DNA of 64,000 nucleotides from Mycolicibacter sinensis (GCF_001667945.1 NZ_LZJK01000020.1:62001-126000); one strand, 5' to 3'. Shown: positions 25,816 through 34,619, counted from the first letter of the stretch. The notes: generated by a model not told the origin, from the letters alone. Numbers and translations: made by a program.

Positions 25816-27084
25816 TCAGCCCCGTTGCGCCAGAAAGGCGACGTCCACCAGCTCGCCGGTGGCGATCTGCTCGACCTCCTCGGGAACCACCACCAGGCAG
25901 TTCGCCTCGGCCAGGGTCGCCAGCAGGTGCGACGAGGTGCCACCGGACGCCCCGAGCACCTGCACCAGGTACTCGTCGGTCTCCTGGTCGCGCATCAGCT
26001 GGCCCCGCAGATAGCCTTTGCGCCCGGGCATCGAACTGATCGGCCCCAGGGCGCGGGCCCGCACCATCCGGCGCATCGGCTCGCGCTTGCCCAGCGACAG
26101 CCGGATCAGCGGACGGATCATCACCTCGAACACCACCAGCGCACTGACCGGGTTGGTCGGCAACAGGAACGTCGGAACCCCTTCCGGCCCCAGCTGCCCG
26201 AAGCCCTGGACCGAACCGGGGTGCATCGCGATCCGGGCGACCTCCATCTCGCCGAGGTCCGACAGCGCCGCCCGCACCTCCTCGGCCGCCGCACCGCCCA
26301 CCCCTCCGGCGATCACCACGATCTCGGCGCGGTTGAGCTGTCCCTCGACCACTTCGCGCAGTTTCTTGGGTTCGCTGCTGACGATGCCGACGCGGTTCAC
26401 CTCGGCCCCCGCGTCCCGGCCGGCGGCGGCCAGCGCGTAGGAGTCCACGTCGTAGACCTGACCGTTACCGGGTGTGCGGGTGACGTCGACCAGCTCTCCT
26501 CCCACCGCCATCACCGACAGCCGGGGACGCGGGTGGACCAGTACCCGGTCGCGGCCGACGGCGGCCAGCAGCCCGACCTGGGCGGCGCCGACGACCGTGC
26601 CGGCGCGTACCGCGACGTCGCCGGGCTGCACGTCGTCGCCGACGCGGCGCACGTAGTCGCCCGGGCGCACGCCGCGCAGCACTCGGACCCGGGAATTGCC
26701 ACCGTCGGTCCAGCGCAACGGCAGCACCGCATCGGCCAAAGTGGGCATCGGAGCGCCGGTCTGGATCCGGGTGGCCAGTTTGGGCTGCAGTCGGGTGGGT
26801 GTGCGCGCCCCGGCTTCGATGGTGCCCAGCACCGGAAGGGTGACCGCGGCGGCATCGCGATCGGCCGCCTCGGAGCTGTCACCGATGGCATCGGCACCGA
26901 AGACGTCGACGCTACGTACCGCGTACCCGTCGATGGCCGCCTGATCGAAGGCGGGCATCGGCCGCTCGGCGATGACCTCTTCGGCACACATCAAGCCCTG
27001 CGCCTCGGCGATCGCCACCCGGACCGGGCGCGGAGCCACCGCGGCAGCCGAAACCCGGGCCTGCTGCTCCTCAACCGAACGCAC
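25816..27084 (-). CDS. MoeA-like gephyrin-family protein (Glp / MoeA1)
   Basis: 422 residues with the MoeA domain order: PMPAFDQAAIDGYAVRS near the N-terminus, GDYVRRVGDDVQPGDV, and the MPT-binding core VVIAGGVGGAAAEEVRAALS, then PTNPVSALVVFEVMIRPLI. In active MoeA the core normally reads GGVSVGDYD with a catalytic Asp; here that Asp-bearing segment is GGVGGAAAEEV. The change fits the actinobacterial Glp paralogue, which acts as a cell-division scaffold with FtsZ and GlpR rather than as a molybdenum insertase. Order galU-glp-rimJ-glpR is conserved. Confidence 0.85.
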   Translation of the reverse strand: MRSVEEQQARVSAAAVAPRPVRVAIAEAQGLMCAEEVIAERPMPAFDQAAIDGYAVRSVDVFGADAIGDSSEAADRDAAAVTLPVLGTIEAGARTPTRLQPKLATRIQTGAPMPTLADAVLPLRWTDGGNSRVRVLRGVRPGDYVRRVGDDVQPGDVAVRAGTVVGAAQVGLLAAVGRDRVLVHPRPRLSVMAVGGELVDVTRTPGNGQVYDVDSYALAAAGRDAGAEVNRVGIVSSEPKKLREVVEGQLNRAEIVVIAGGVGGAAAEEVRAALSDLGEMEVARIAMHPGSVQGFGQLGPEGVPTFLLPTNPVSALVVFEVMIRPLIRLSLGKREPMRRMVRARALGPISSMPGRKGYLRGQLMRDQETDEYLVQVLGASGGTSSHLLATLAEANCLVVVPEEVEQIATGELVDVAFLAQRG

Positions 27085-27131
27085 GATGCGCCTTTCTCAA
27101 AGCCTGGGTCCGATTCCGGGCCGGCGTCTGC

Positions 27132-28043
27132 TCAGGTCTCCGCCAAACCCAGCCGCGCCACCAGCCACCGGCGCAGATCCGGACCGTAGTCATCACGATC
27201 CAAGGCAAAGTCAACCGCAGCTTTGAGGTAGCCGCCCGGATTTCCCAGGTCGTGTCGCGATCCGCGGTGTACGACCACGTGAACCGGATGGCCCTCGGCG
27301 ATCAGCAGCGCGATGGCGTCGGTGAGCTGCACCTCCCCGCCGGCCCCGCGGTCGATACGCCGCAGCGCATCGAACACCGCCCGATCCAGCACGTAGCGGC
27401 CGGCAGCGGCATACATCGACGGGGCGTCGGCGGCCTTGGGCTTCTCGACCATTCCCTTGACCCGCAACACATCCGGGTTGTCACCGTCGGGGACGGGCTC
27501 GACGTCGAAAACGCCGTAGGCGCTGACCTCGTCGGGACTGACCTCGATCGCGCACAACACGGTGCCGCCGCGGCGCGCCCGCACCGCCGACATCGTCTCC
27601 AATACTCCGGTCGGCAGCACCAGGTCGTCGGGGAGCAGCACGGCGACGGCATCTTCGTCGGTGGACAAGGTGGGTTCCACGCAGCTGATGGCATGGCCCA
27701 GCCCGAGCGGCTCGGCTTGCACCACCGACTCCACCTTGATCAACTGCGGGGCCCGCCGCACTTTCGCCAGCATGGCCTTCTTGCCGCGCGCCTCCAGCGT
27801 GCCTTCCAGCACCAGATCCTCGACGAAATGCGCGACGACGCCGTCCTTGCCCTCGGAGGTGACGATCACCAGCCGCTCGGCTCCGGCCTCGGCCGCCTCG
27901 GCGGCAACCAGCTCGATTCCCGGGGTGTCGACGACCGGAAGCAACTCCTTGGGCACCGTCTTGGTCGCCGGCAGAAAGCGGGTACCCAAACCCGCCGCGG
28001 GCACAATGGCGGTGCGCGGAATCGGAACCTTCGGCGTGGGCAT
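27132..28043 (-). CDS. galU: UTP-glucose-1-phosphate uridylyltransferase
   Basis: Makes UDP-glucose for polysaccharide, trehalose and glycolipid synthesis. 303 residues; nucleotide-binding signature AIVPAAGLGTRFLPATKTVP KEL at the N-terminus, LPDDLVLP in the middle, and the sugar-binding stretch VEKPKAADAPSMYAAAGRYV. First gene of the galU-glp-rimJ-glpR run; divergent from the folate gene with 77 bases between starts. Confidence 0.95.
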   Translation of the reverse strand: MPTPKVPIPRTAIVPAAGLGTRFLPATKTVPKELLPVVDTPGIELVAAEAAEAGAERLVIVTSEGKDGVVAHFVEDLVLEGTLEARGKKAMLAKVRRAPQLIKVESVVQAEPLGLGHAISCVEPTLSTDEDAVAVLLPDDLVLPTGVLETMSAVRARRGGTVLCAIEVSPDEVSAYGVFDVEPVPDGDNPDVLRVKGMVEKPKAADAPSMYAAAGRYVLDRAVFDALRRIDRGAGGEVQLTDAIALLIAEGHPVHVVVHRGSRHDLGNPGGYLKAAVDFALDRDDYGPDLRRWLVARLGLAET

Positions 28044-28120
28044 TGCTCACACGATAACCGCAATCGACTCCGCCTCCTCCCCCTGGCGGCGGGCGAGCCG
28101 GTGCTGACAGGCTGACAGGC

Positions 28121-28747
28121 GTGACCGACAACGGGGTGGCGGCCGCTAAGTCTGCGCTGCGCGCACGCATGCTCGCAGCCCGCCGCGCGGTACCGCCTCA
28201 AGTGCATGATGCCGAAGCCCGCGCGCTGGCCGGCCACCTGCAGCGGCTGGCGGATGGTGCCCGCATGGTCTGCGCGTACCTGCCGGTGGGCGATGAGCCC
28301 GGTTCGGCCGCCATGCTCGACGGGCTGACGCAGCGTGGAATCCGGGTGCTGCTGCCGGTGGTGCGCACCGAAGACGACGGCACACCGCTGGCGCTGATGT
28401 GGGGCGACTACCGAACCGGGAGCCTGGTGCCCGCCCGGTTCGGGCTGCTCGAACCGGCGCCGCCGTGGCTTCCGGCGGAGGCGCTGGCCGAAGCGGATCT
28501 GGTCGTGGTCCCGGCGCTGGCGCTGGACCGCCGGGGCGCGCGGCTGGGCCGCGGTGCCGGTTTCTACGACCGCTCCCTGCTGCTGCGCCGCCCGCAGATC
28601 CCGCTGGTGGCCGTCGTACGTGACGAGGAGCTGCTCGACAATCTGCCCGCCGAACCGCATGACGTGCCGATGACCCACGCCCTGATGCCGGGGAAAGGCC
28701 TGGTGGTGCTGGAATGCCGACAGCCAGATAGCGGTTCTAGCACTTAG
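28121..28747 (+). CDS. 5-formyltetrahydrofolate cyclo-ligase
   Basis: Converts 5-formyl-THF to 5,10-methenyl-THF with ATP. 208 residues; KSALRARMLAARRAVPP at the N-terminus, VCAYLPVGDEPGSAAMLDGL, and the family signature VVPALALDRRGARLGRGAGF YDR. GTG 28121 start. The stop codon lies within the CIRCE-like operator of the next gene. Matches Rv0992c by position. Confidence 0.92.
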   Translation: MTDNGVAAAKSALRARMLAARRAVPPQVHDAEARALAGHLQRLADGARMVCAYLPVGDEPGSAAMLDGLTQRGIRVLLPVVRTEDDGTPLALMWGDYRTGSLVPARFGLLEPAPPWLPAEALAEADLVVVPALALDRRGARLGRGAGFYDRSLLLRRPQIPLVAVVRDEELLDNLPAEPHDVPMTHALMPGKGLVVLECRQPDSGSST

Positions 28748-28763
28748 CACGGTAGAGTGCTAA
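28737..28763. promoter_or_regulatory. CIRCE-type HrcA operator
   Basis: Left arm CTAGCACTT, 9-base spacer, right arm GAGTGCTAA. The CIRCE consensus is TTAGCACTC, 9 bases, GAGTGCTAA: the right arm is 9 of 9 and the left arm 7 of 9. It lies 29 bases before the FmdB-type chaperone gene. In M. tuberculosis loss of HrcA is known to derepress Rv0991c and Rv0990c along with groES/groEL, so heat-shock control here is well supported. Confidence 0.85.
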
Positions 28764-28791
28764 CCCGATTGTTCGATCCACGGAGGTTCGC

Positions 28792-29139
28792 GTGCCCACC
28801 TACAGCTACGCCTGCACCGAGTGCAGCAACCGCTTCGACGTGGTCCAGGCCTTTACCGACGACGCGTTGACCACTTGCGAGGAGTGCAACGGTCGCCTCC
28901 GCAAGATCTTCGGCAAGGTCGGTGTCGTGTTCAAGGGCAGCGGTTTCTACCGCACCGACAGCCGGGATGCGGGGAAGACGTCCTCGAACGGCAGCAGCTC
29001 GGCCAAGGCCACGTCAACGGATTCCGGCAGCGGCGGTTCCGGCGATGGTGGCACCAAGGCCTCCAGCGACGGCGGCGCGAAGTCCGCCGACAAGCCCAAG
29101 GCCGACGCCGCATCCACCCCGGCTGCCGCCTCGGCGTAA
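28792..29139 (+). CDS. FmdB-type zinc-ribbon chaperone (Rv0991c / Ruc)
   Basis: 115 residues from GTG 28792 after ACGGAGG. The N-terminal half is a four-cysteine zinc ribbon (YACTEC ... CEEC, residues about 7-33) followed by KIFGKVGVVFKGSGFYRTDS. The C-terminal half is a disordered Ser/Gly/Ala/Lys tail. This is the layout of M. tuberculosis Rv0991c (Ruc), a redox-regulated chaperone that keeps denatured protein soluble and works with DnaK. Controlled by the CIRCE-like site just upstream. Confidence 0.85.
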   Translation: MPTYSYACTECSNRFDVVQAFTDDALTTCEECNGRLRKIFGKVGVVFKGSGFYRTDSRDAGKTSSNGSSSAKATSTDSGSGGSGDGGTKASSDGGAKSADKPKADAASTPAAASA

Positions 29140-29205
29140 CGGGTTATCCACAAGCCGGCGCCCGGGTCGACGATCCCGGGCGGGCCGGCCACCTACCGTG
29201 TCGCC

Positions 29206-29850
29206 ATGGGCGAGTCGCTCAACCCGACGTTGATCTCCCGTGTCTCGCAGGCGCTACGCCCGGACTGGGCCCGCACGGTGCGCGCACGACGGGCGGCCGC
29301 CGGCGCCCTGGTCGTGTTGGCCGGCGTCGCGGCGATCCGCTCCGACCCGCAGGGTGACCGGGTCGACGTGGTGGTAGCCAGTCGCGACCTGGCCCCCGGC
29401 ACGGCGTTGACCGCCGCTGACGTCGCGCTGGAAAACCACTCGGCGCGAACGGTTCCCGACGGTGCCGCGACCGATCTGTCGTCGGTGTTGGCCGCCACGC
29501 TGGCCGGTCCGGCACGCCGCGGCGAGGTCCTCACCGATGTCCGTCTTCTGGGCAGCCGGCTCACCGACGCGGTCGCCGGGCCGGACGCCCGCATCGTGGG
29601 AGTTCACCCAGCCGACGCCGCGCTGGTCGACCTGGTTCGCCCCGGCGACGTCGTCGACGTCGTGACCGCCGACGACGGGGCCGACCCCCCGGGCGCGCCG
29701 AAGGTGGTGGCGTCCGGCGGGATTGTGGTGCTGGTGTCGGACAAACAGAACCACGACGATCGGGTGGTGCTGGTGGCGTTGCCGGCCACCGCCGCGGTGG
29801 CGGTGGCCGGTGCCGCACTGGGTCAAGCGGTGACGCTCACCCTGCGCTGA
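29206..29850 (+). CDS. SAF-domain membrane-anchored protein (Rv0990c-like)
   Basis: 214 residues with one N-terminal hydrophobic segment (AAGALVVLAGVAAI) and a CpaB/RcpC-like SAF domain: VDVVVASRDLAPGTALTAAD, ALENHSARTVPD, ARRGEVLTDVRLL; then a second domain HPADAALVDLVRPGDVVDVV. SAF domains occur in pilus assembly proteins, but no pilus gene is near. By position it is Rv0990c, the second heat-shock gene in the HrcA regulon; 66 bases separate it from the chaperone gene, so the two probably form an operon. Confidence 0.75.
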   Translation: MGESLNPTLISRVSQALRPDWARTVRARRAAAGALVVLAGVAAIRSDPQGDRVDVVVASRDLAPGTALTAADVALENHSARTVPDGAATDLSSVLAATLAGPARRGEVLTDVRLLGSRLTDAVAGPDARIVGVHPADAALVDLVRPGDVVDVVTADDGADPPGAPKVVASGGIVVLVSDKQNHDDRVVLVALPATAAVAVAGAALGQAVTLTLR

Positions 29851-29854
29851 ATCG

Positions 29855-30286
29855 TCAAGCCGCAGCGGCCGGCTGCGGGCTGGCGCAGAATTTGCACTTG
29901 GTCGCTTCGGCGGCGATTTCGGACATGCACTCCGGGCAGGTCTTGGTGGGCGGCGCGTCGCCGAACACCGTCTTGCCGCGCCGCTTCTGAATGTGCTTGT
30001 AGGGCAAGACGATGAAGAAGTAGATGGTCGCCATGAACACGATGAAGTAGATGATCGCCGAGATGAATGCCCCGAGGTCGACGAAGGTCGCCTCGTTGCC
30101 CTCCGCCCCGAGTTGGTAGCCCAGCCCCAGCCCGGAGGTGTCCGGCTGCGCGGCTGCCACCAGCGGGTTGATCACGCTGTCGGTAAAAGCTTTGACCAGG
30201 TTGGAAAACGCCAGCGCCACCACCAGACCGATGGCGACGGTGATGACGTCGTCGCGCATCAGAAAATTCTTGAATCCTTTGAACAC
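29855..30286 (-). CDS. mscL: Large-conductance mechanosensitive channel with C-terminal zinc ribbon
   Basis: Emergency osmotic release channel of the inner membrane. 143 residues from GTG 30286 (MFKGFKNFLMRDDVITVAIG), with TM1 VAIGLVVALAFSNLVKAFTD and TM2 FVDLGAFISAIIYFIVFMAT. The C-terminal helix of well-studied MscL is replaced by a short linker and a CPEC...CKFC zinc-ribbon motif. M. tuberculosis MscL lacks these cysteines. The open frame upstream to 30460 is not needed. Convergent with the SAF gene, 4 bases apart. Confidence 0.93.
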   Translation of the reverse strand: MFKGFKNFLMRDDVITVAIGLVVALAFSNLVKAFTDSVINPLVAAAQPDTSGLGLGYQLGAEGNEATFVDLGAFISAIIYFIVFMATIYFFIVLPYKHIQKRRGKTVFGDAPPTKTCPECMSEIAAEATKCKFCASPQPAAAA

Positions 30287-30392
30287 CCGTGCACCCCTTC
30301 CGCCCGGAATCCCTGCGGGCAGCCCTGCACCGCCCAAGCGAACCGTAATGGCCACCGGCGCGTGGGCGCGGGTGATTGCGCGAAGTCGAATC

Positions 30393-30509
30393 TCAACCGT
30401 GATGTGGCGGGACGTTGTCCCGCAGCCACCGCTCGCGCTCCTCGATCTCGCGAGCGTCATCCGGATCGCGCTCGTCGGAGGAGGACTGGTGCTCGCCGAG
30501 TCCGGGCAT
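30393..30509 (-). CDS. Small acidic/basic ORF, 38 residues
   Basis: ATG 30509 to TGA 30393: MPGLGEHQSSSDERDPDDAR followed by EIEERERWLRDNVPPHHG. It begins 7 bases after the moaB2 stop on the same strand, which suggests cotranslation. The highly charged helical stretch is biased like a real peptide and unlike random GC-rich sequence. No function known. Part of the 106-base gap to mscL is otherwise empty. Confidence 0.5.
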   Translation of the reverse strand: MPGLGEHQSSSDERDPDDAREIEERERWLRDNVPPHHG

Positions 30510-30516
30510 GGCGCGC

Positions 30517-31011
30517 CTAGATCTCCAGACTGGACAGCTGGCCGATGATTGCGGCCGCCAGGGGGTTCAGCGTCGCCATCCCGTCGCGCACCGCGGCCCG
30601 GGAACCGGCCAGATTGACGACCAAGGTGCTGCCCGAAACCCCGGCCAGACCGCGCGACAACCCGGCGTCGGGAATCCCGGCCGCCAGGCCGGATGCACGC
30701 AGCGCCTCGGAGATGCCGAGGATCTCGCGGTCCAGGATGTCGCGGGTGGCCTCCGGGGCGACGTCGCGCGGGGTGACCCCGGTGCCGCCGACCGACACCA
30801 CCAGGTCGACTCCGCCGATCACCGCGGTGTTGAGCGCGTTGCGGATCTCGACCTCGTCGGCGGCGACGGCGACCCCGCCGTCGACCATGAACCCGCCCTC
30901 GGCCAGCAGTTCGGTGACCAACGGACCACTGTGGTCCTCATCGCCGTGCGCGGTGCGGTCATCGACGACGACGACGAGCGCCCGGCCGGCGAGTTCTGGG
31001 GTCTGTTCCAT
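30517..31011 (-). CDS. moaB2: MoaB/MogA-type molybdopterin biosynthesis protein
   Basis: 164 residues of the MoaB/MogA family, which adenylylate molybdopterin. Signature VSVGGTGVTPRDVAPEATRD (about residues 75-95), also ALVVVVDDRTAHGDEDHSGP and GSTLVVNLAGSRAAVRDG. Lies 48 bases downstream of pepD on the same strand, as Rv0984 does in M. tuberculosis. Confidence 0.93.
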   Translation of the reverse strand: MEQTPELAGRALVVVVDDRTAHGDEDHSGPLVTELLAEGGFMVDGGVAVAADEVEIRNALNTAVIGGVDLVVSVGGTGVTPRDVAPEATRDILDREILGISEALRASGLAAGIPDAGLSRGLAGVSGSTLVVNLAGSRAAVRDGMATLNPLAAAIIGQLSSLEI

Positions 31012-31059
31012 GCCTGCAACCGTATATCGCGTAAAACCCGGGCGGCCCCACCAGTCCCG

Positions 31060-32427
31060 TCACTGCTGGGCTTTACCCAGGGTGACCTGCGCGGTCTTGG
31101 TCGCTCCGCCCGCATCGAGGTAGGTCAGCGTCACCTGGTCCCCGGGCGCCTTGGACCGCACGGCGGCCACCAGCGCGTCGGCACTGCCGATCGGACGCTT
31201 GTCGAACGCCGTCACGGTCGCCCCCTCGGGCAGGCCGGCTTTCGACGCCGCCTCCCCCGGCACCACCTCGACCACCTTCGCGCCGTGCAGACTGCGCTCG
31301 CTGGTGACCCGCACCCCCAGCGAGGCGTGGGTCGCGGTGTGATCGGGCGAGTTGATGAGTTCGTCGGCGATCCGCTTGGCCTGATCCACCGGAATCGCGA
31401 AGCCCAGGCCGATAGAGCCGCTCTGGGCTTCCGTGGAGTCGCCGCCCATCGTCGCGATCGCCGAGTTGATTCCCACCAGGTCGCCGTTCATGTTGACCAG
31501 CGCCCCGCCCGAGTTGCCCGGGTTGATCGCGGCATCGGTCTGGATCGCGTCGAGCACGGTGTTCTGGTTGCCCGCCTCACCGCTGGTGGAGACGGGCCGG
31601 TTGAGGGCGCTGACGATCCCGGTCGTCACCGTGCCCTCCAGGCCCAGCGGCGACCCGACCGCCACCACGTGCTGCCCCACCCGCAGGTCCGCCGAGGAGC
31701 CGAGCGTGATCGGGGTCAGATCCGAGACACCCTGTACCCGCACCACGGCGATGTCACTGGCCGGGTCGGTGCCCACCACGGTGAACGGTGCGGTGCGTCC
31801 GTCGGCGAACGTCACCGTGGTCTTCGGCGGCGCCTTGGAGGTCGCATCCGCCTTGGCCGCGGCGGCGACCACGTGGTTGTTGGTCAGGATCATCCCGTCG
31901 GCGGACAGGATGATGCCGGATCCCTCCTCGGATTGGCGCCCCAGATCGGTCTCGAGCATGACCACGCTGGGCACCACCTTCGCGGCGACTTTCTCGACCG
32001 ACCCGTCCGGCAGAGTGACCGCGGCGGGCACACCCGGTGCCTGAAGACTGGTGCGGCCACCGCTGGCGAGCGCTTTGTGGTCGGAGTGCAGCGCCGAACC
32101 CACCACACCGCCGGTCACACCCGACAGGGCAGCGATCGCGGCCGCACCGAGCAGCAGCGCGCCCGTGCGTGAGCGCCTCGGGGGCCCGCCCGCACCCGCA
32201 AGCGGCGGCCGGCCGTAGGAGCCGTCATAAGCGGAGCGGTAGGACGGCTGCTGCCCCTGGTGGGCCGGCGCTTGGGCATAGCGCCAGTCGTACGCCTGCG
32301 AGTACGGGTTCTGCGCCCCCGGGCCCGGATAGCCGTTGGGTCCACGCTGCTCCCCCGCAGACGCACCCGCCGGATTGGGCCGTTCCGGCTGCTGACGCGG
32401 CGGGGGGTACCCCGGGTGGTTCATCAT
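31060..32427 (-). CDS. pepD: HtrA-like serine protease PepD
   Basis: Periplasmic quality-control protease with a cytoplasmic tail. 455 residues: a Pro/Gly/Gln-rich N-terminus (1-70), one membrane helix (GALLLGAAAIAALSGVTGGV), a trypsin-like domain with His in LTNNHVVAAA, Asp in SDIAVVRVQ and Ser in PGNSGGALVN, and a C-terminal PDZ domain (LGVRVTSERSLHGAKVVEVV). In M. tuberculosis PepD acts with and is controlled by MprAB in the envelope-stress response; the genes are adjacent here too. Confidence 0.95.
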   Translation of the reverse strand: MMNHPGYPPPRQQPERPNPAGASAGEQRGPNGYPGPGAQNPYSQAYDWRYAQAPAHQGQQPSYRSAYDGSYGRPPLAGAGGPPRRSRTGALLLGAAAIAALSGVTGGVVGSALHSDHKALASGGRTSLQAPGVPAAVTLPDGSVEKVAAKVVPSVVMLETDLGRQSEEGSGIILSADGMILTNNHVVAAAAKADATSKAPPKTTVTFADGRTAPFTVVGTDPASDIAVVRVQGVSDLTPITLGSSADLRVGQHVVAVGSPLGLEGTVTTGIVSALNRPVSTSGEAGNQNTVLDAIQTDAAINPGNSGGALVNMNGDLVGINSAIATMGGDSTEAQSGSIGLGFAIPVDQAKRIADELINSPDHTATHASLGVRVTSERSLHGAKVVEVVPGEAASKAGLPEGATVTAFDKRPIGSADALVAAVRSKAPGDQVTLTYLDAGGATKTAQVTLGKAQQ

Positions 32428-32472
32428 GTTGCTGCCTGCTCCTCGAGACGTGAAGTTGCCTCACCACCATGC

Positions 32473-33927
32473 CTAGGTGGACTGAGAACCGCCTGTGACG
32501 GCCGTGGCCGGTATCTCGCCGGCGGAGGTCGGCCCGCCGGGCAGCACCATCCGGATCGACGTCCCGGGCGGTTGACCTCCGACCACGGTGTCTTCGATGG
32601 TGATGGCACCGCCGTGCTTGAGCACCACCTGTTTGACGATGGCCAGCCCCAGGCCGGACCCGGGCATCGCGCGGGCCTGGTCGGACCGGAAGAAGCGTTC
32701 GAACACCAATTCCCGCTCGTTCTCCGGGATTCCCGGCCCCTGGTCGGACACCACCATCTCGACGTGCGTCGGGTCGATCTGGCGCATCCGCAGGCCGACG
32801 ACCCCGCCCGACGGGCTCCACTTGGCCGCGTTGTCGAGCAGGTTCAGCACCGCCCGCGACAGGCCCGCGGCGTCGCCGTAGACGTGCCAGGGCACCACCT
32901 GGATGTCGAACTCGATGTCGTTGCGCCGCCGACGGACCCGCTCCATGCTGCGGTCGACGACCTCGTTGAGGTCGACCTGTTCGAACGTGACCTCGCGTTG
33001 GTCGTCGCGAGTGAGGTCCACCAAATCGCCGACCAGCGTGGACAATTCCTCGATCTGACCGATTGCGTCCGCACGCAGTTCGGCCATCTCCTCCTCGGGC
33101 AACTGCGGGGCGCCCGGCTCCGCCGAGGCCATCAGCAGCTCGACGTTGGTCCGCAGCGACGTCAGCGGGGTCTTCAGCTCGTGACCGGCGTCGGCGACCA
33201 GCCGTGCCTGGCGTTCCCGCGATTCGGCCAGTGCCCGCAGCATGGCGTTGAACGCCTCGGTGAGCCGGGCCAATTCGTCGCTGCCGTAGACCGGAATCGG
33301 TCGCAGGTCATCGGTGCGGGCCACCCGTTCGGCCGCCTCGGTCAATCGGCCCACCGGCCGCAGACCGGTCCGGGTAACCATCCCGCCGGCCACCGCGGCC
33401 ACCACGACACCGACACCGCCGACGACGAGCAGCACCCAGCGCAGCTTCATCGTCACCGCGCGGGTGGGCGCCAGGCTCTTGGAGATCAACAGCGTGCTGC
33501 CGTTGGGCAGGTGCACGGCCAGCACCCGCTGACCGGCCGCGGTGCGCCGCGACAAGAACAGTTCGCCGCGGATGACGGCCTTCTCCTGCGGTCCGACCGG
33601 CAGCCGCTGCCCGGGCTGGTTGGCGGTGTAGATCGACCGGCCGGGATTGACCAGCATGGCGTTGACGTCGGAGTAGGCGGTGCCCTCGATCGCCTTGCGG
33701 GGATCGGCGGCCAGCGAACCGCTGGCGATCAGCATCTCGGTGCGGCTCTGCAGCTGATTGTCGATGTCGTTGTACAGCGCCGCCGAGATCACCGCGTAGA
33801 CGGCGACGGCCATCAACACCACCACCAGCGCCACCATCGACATCGCCAGCAGCATCACCCGCCAGCGCAGCGACAGGGACGTGTTCTGCGCCGAAGCGCC
33901 GTCCTGCCGCCGGTGGAAAAACTGCAT
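32473..33927 (-). CDS. mprB: Sensor histidine kinase MprB
   Basis: Envelope-stress sensor. 484 residues: TM1 (VMLLAMSMVALVVVLMAVAV), an extracytoplasmic domain, TM2 (RWVLLVVGGVGVVVAAVAGG), HAMP, the phospho-acceptor VADAGHELKTPLTSLRTNV, and the ATPase boxes (LDNAAKWSP, SDQGPGIPENE, PGSGLGLAIV). Its ATG overlaps the mprA stop by one base (TGATG), so the pair is coupled. Confidence 0.95.
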   Translation of the reverse strand: MQFFHRRQDGASAQNTSLSLRWRVMLLAMSMVALVVVLMAVAVYAVISAALYNDIDNQLQSRTEMLIASGSLAADPRKAIEGTAYSDVNAMLVNPGRSIYTANQPGQRLPVGPQEKAVIRGELFLSRRTAAGQRVLAVHLPNGSTLLISKSLAPTRAVTMKLRWVLLVVGGVGVVVAAVAGGMVTRTGLRPVGRLTEAAERVARTDDLRPIPVYGSDELARLTEAFNAMLRALAESRERQARLVADAGHELKTPLTSLRTNVELLMASAEPGAPQLPEEEMAELRADAIGQIEELSTLVGDLVDLTRDDQREVTFEQVDLNEVVDRSMERVRRRRNDIEFDIQVVPWHVYGDAAGLSRAVLNLLDNAAKWSPSGGVVGLRMRQIDPTHVEMVVSDQGPGIPENERELVFERFFRSDQARAMPGSGLGLAIVKQVVLKHGGAITIEDTVVGGQPPGTSIRMVLPGGPTSAGEIPATAVTGGSQST

Positions 33928-34619
33928 CAGGGCGGGGTCTCGCGAAGCACGTAACCCACCCCGCGCACGGTGTAGATCAGCCGCGGCTCCCCTTCGGCTT
34001 CAGTCTTGCGACGCAGATATCCGATGTAGACCTCCAGCGCATTGCCCGAGGTGGGGAAGTCGAAGCCCCACACCTCCTCGAGGATGCGGCTGCGGGTGAG
34101 CACCCGGCGCGGGTTGGCGATCAGCATCTCCAGCAGCGCGAACTCGGTGCGGGTCAGGCTGATCTGCCGGTCACCGCGGGTCACCTCGCGGGTCACCGGG
34201 TCCAGCGTCAGATCCTCGAAGGACATCGCCACCGACTCGGACAGGTCCTCGGCGGTGGTGCGGCGCAACAGGGCACGCATCCGCGCCAGCAGTTCCTCCA
34301 AGGCGAACGGCTTGGGCAGGTAGTCGTCGGCGCCGGCGTCCAGGCCAGCCACCCGCTCGGAGACCGAGTCACGGGCGGTCAGAACCAGAATCGGCAGGTC
34401 GTCACCGGTGCTGCGCAGTTGACGGCAGACTTCCAGGCCGTCCAGCCGGGGCATCATGACGTCCAGGATCATCGCGTCCGGCCGGTCGCTGGAAATCGCC
34501 TCGAGCGCCTCGACGCCGTCGGTGGCCAACGAGACGGAGTAACCGTTGAACGACAGTGACCTGCGTAACGACTCGCGCACCGCGCGGTCATCATCAACAA
34601 CCAGTACCCGGGTAGCCAT
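33927..34619 (-). CDS. mprA: Response regulator MprA
   Basis: OmpR-type DNA-binding response regulator, 230 residues. Receiver: [18 protein letters not shown], phospho-Asp in [14 protein letters not shown], and [12 protein letters not shown]. The winged-helix domain ends [13 protein letters not shown]. In M. tuberculosis it controls sigE, sigB and pepD under envelope stress and persistence. ATG 34619; upstream 63 bases separate it from rpmF. Confidence 0.96.
   Translation of the reverse strand: MATRVLVVDDDRAVRESLRRSLSFNGYSVSLATDGVEALEAISSDRPDAMILDVMMPRLDGLEVCRQLRSTGDDLPILVLTARDSVSERVAGLDAGADDYLPKPFALEELLARMRALLRRTTAEDLSESVAMSFEDLTLDPVTREVTRGDRQISLTRTEFALLEMLIANPRRVLTRSRILEEVWGFDFPTSGNALEVYIGYLRRKTEAEGEPRLIYTVRGVGYVLRETPP

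Noticed and set aside
30415..32172. 585-codon + strand frame opposite moaB2 and pepD
   Set aside because: Rich in Arg/Gly/His/Gln, no domains, and fully antisense to genes with clear catalytic motifs.
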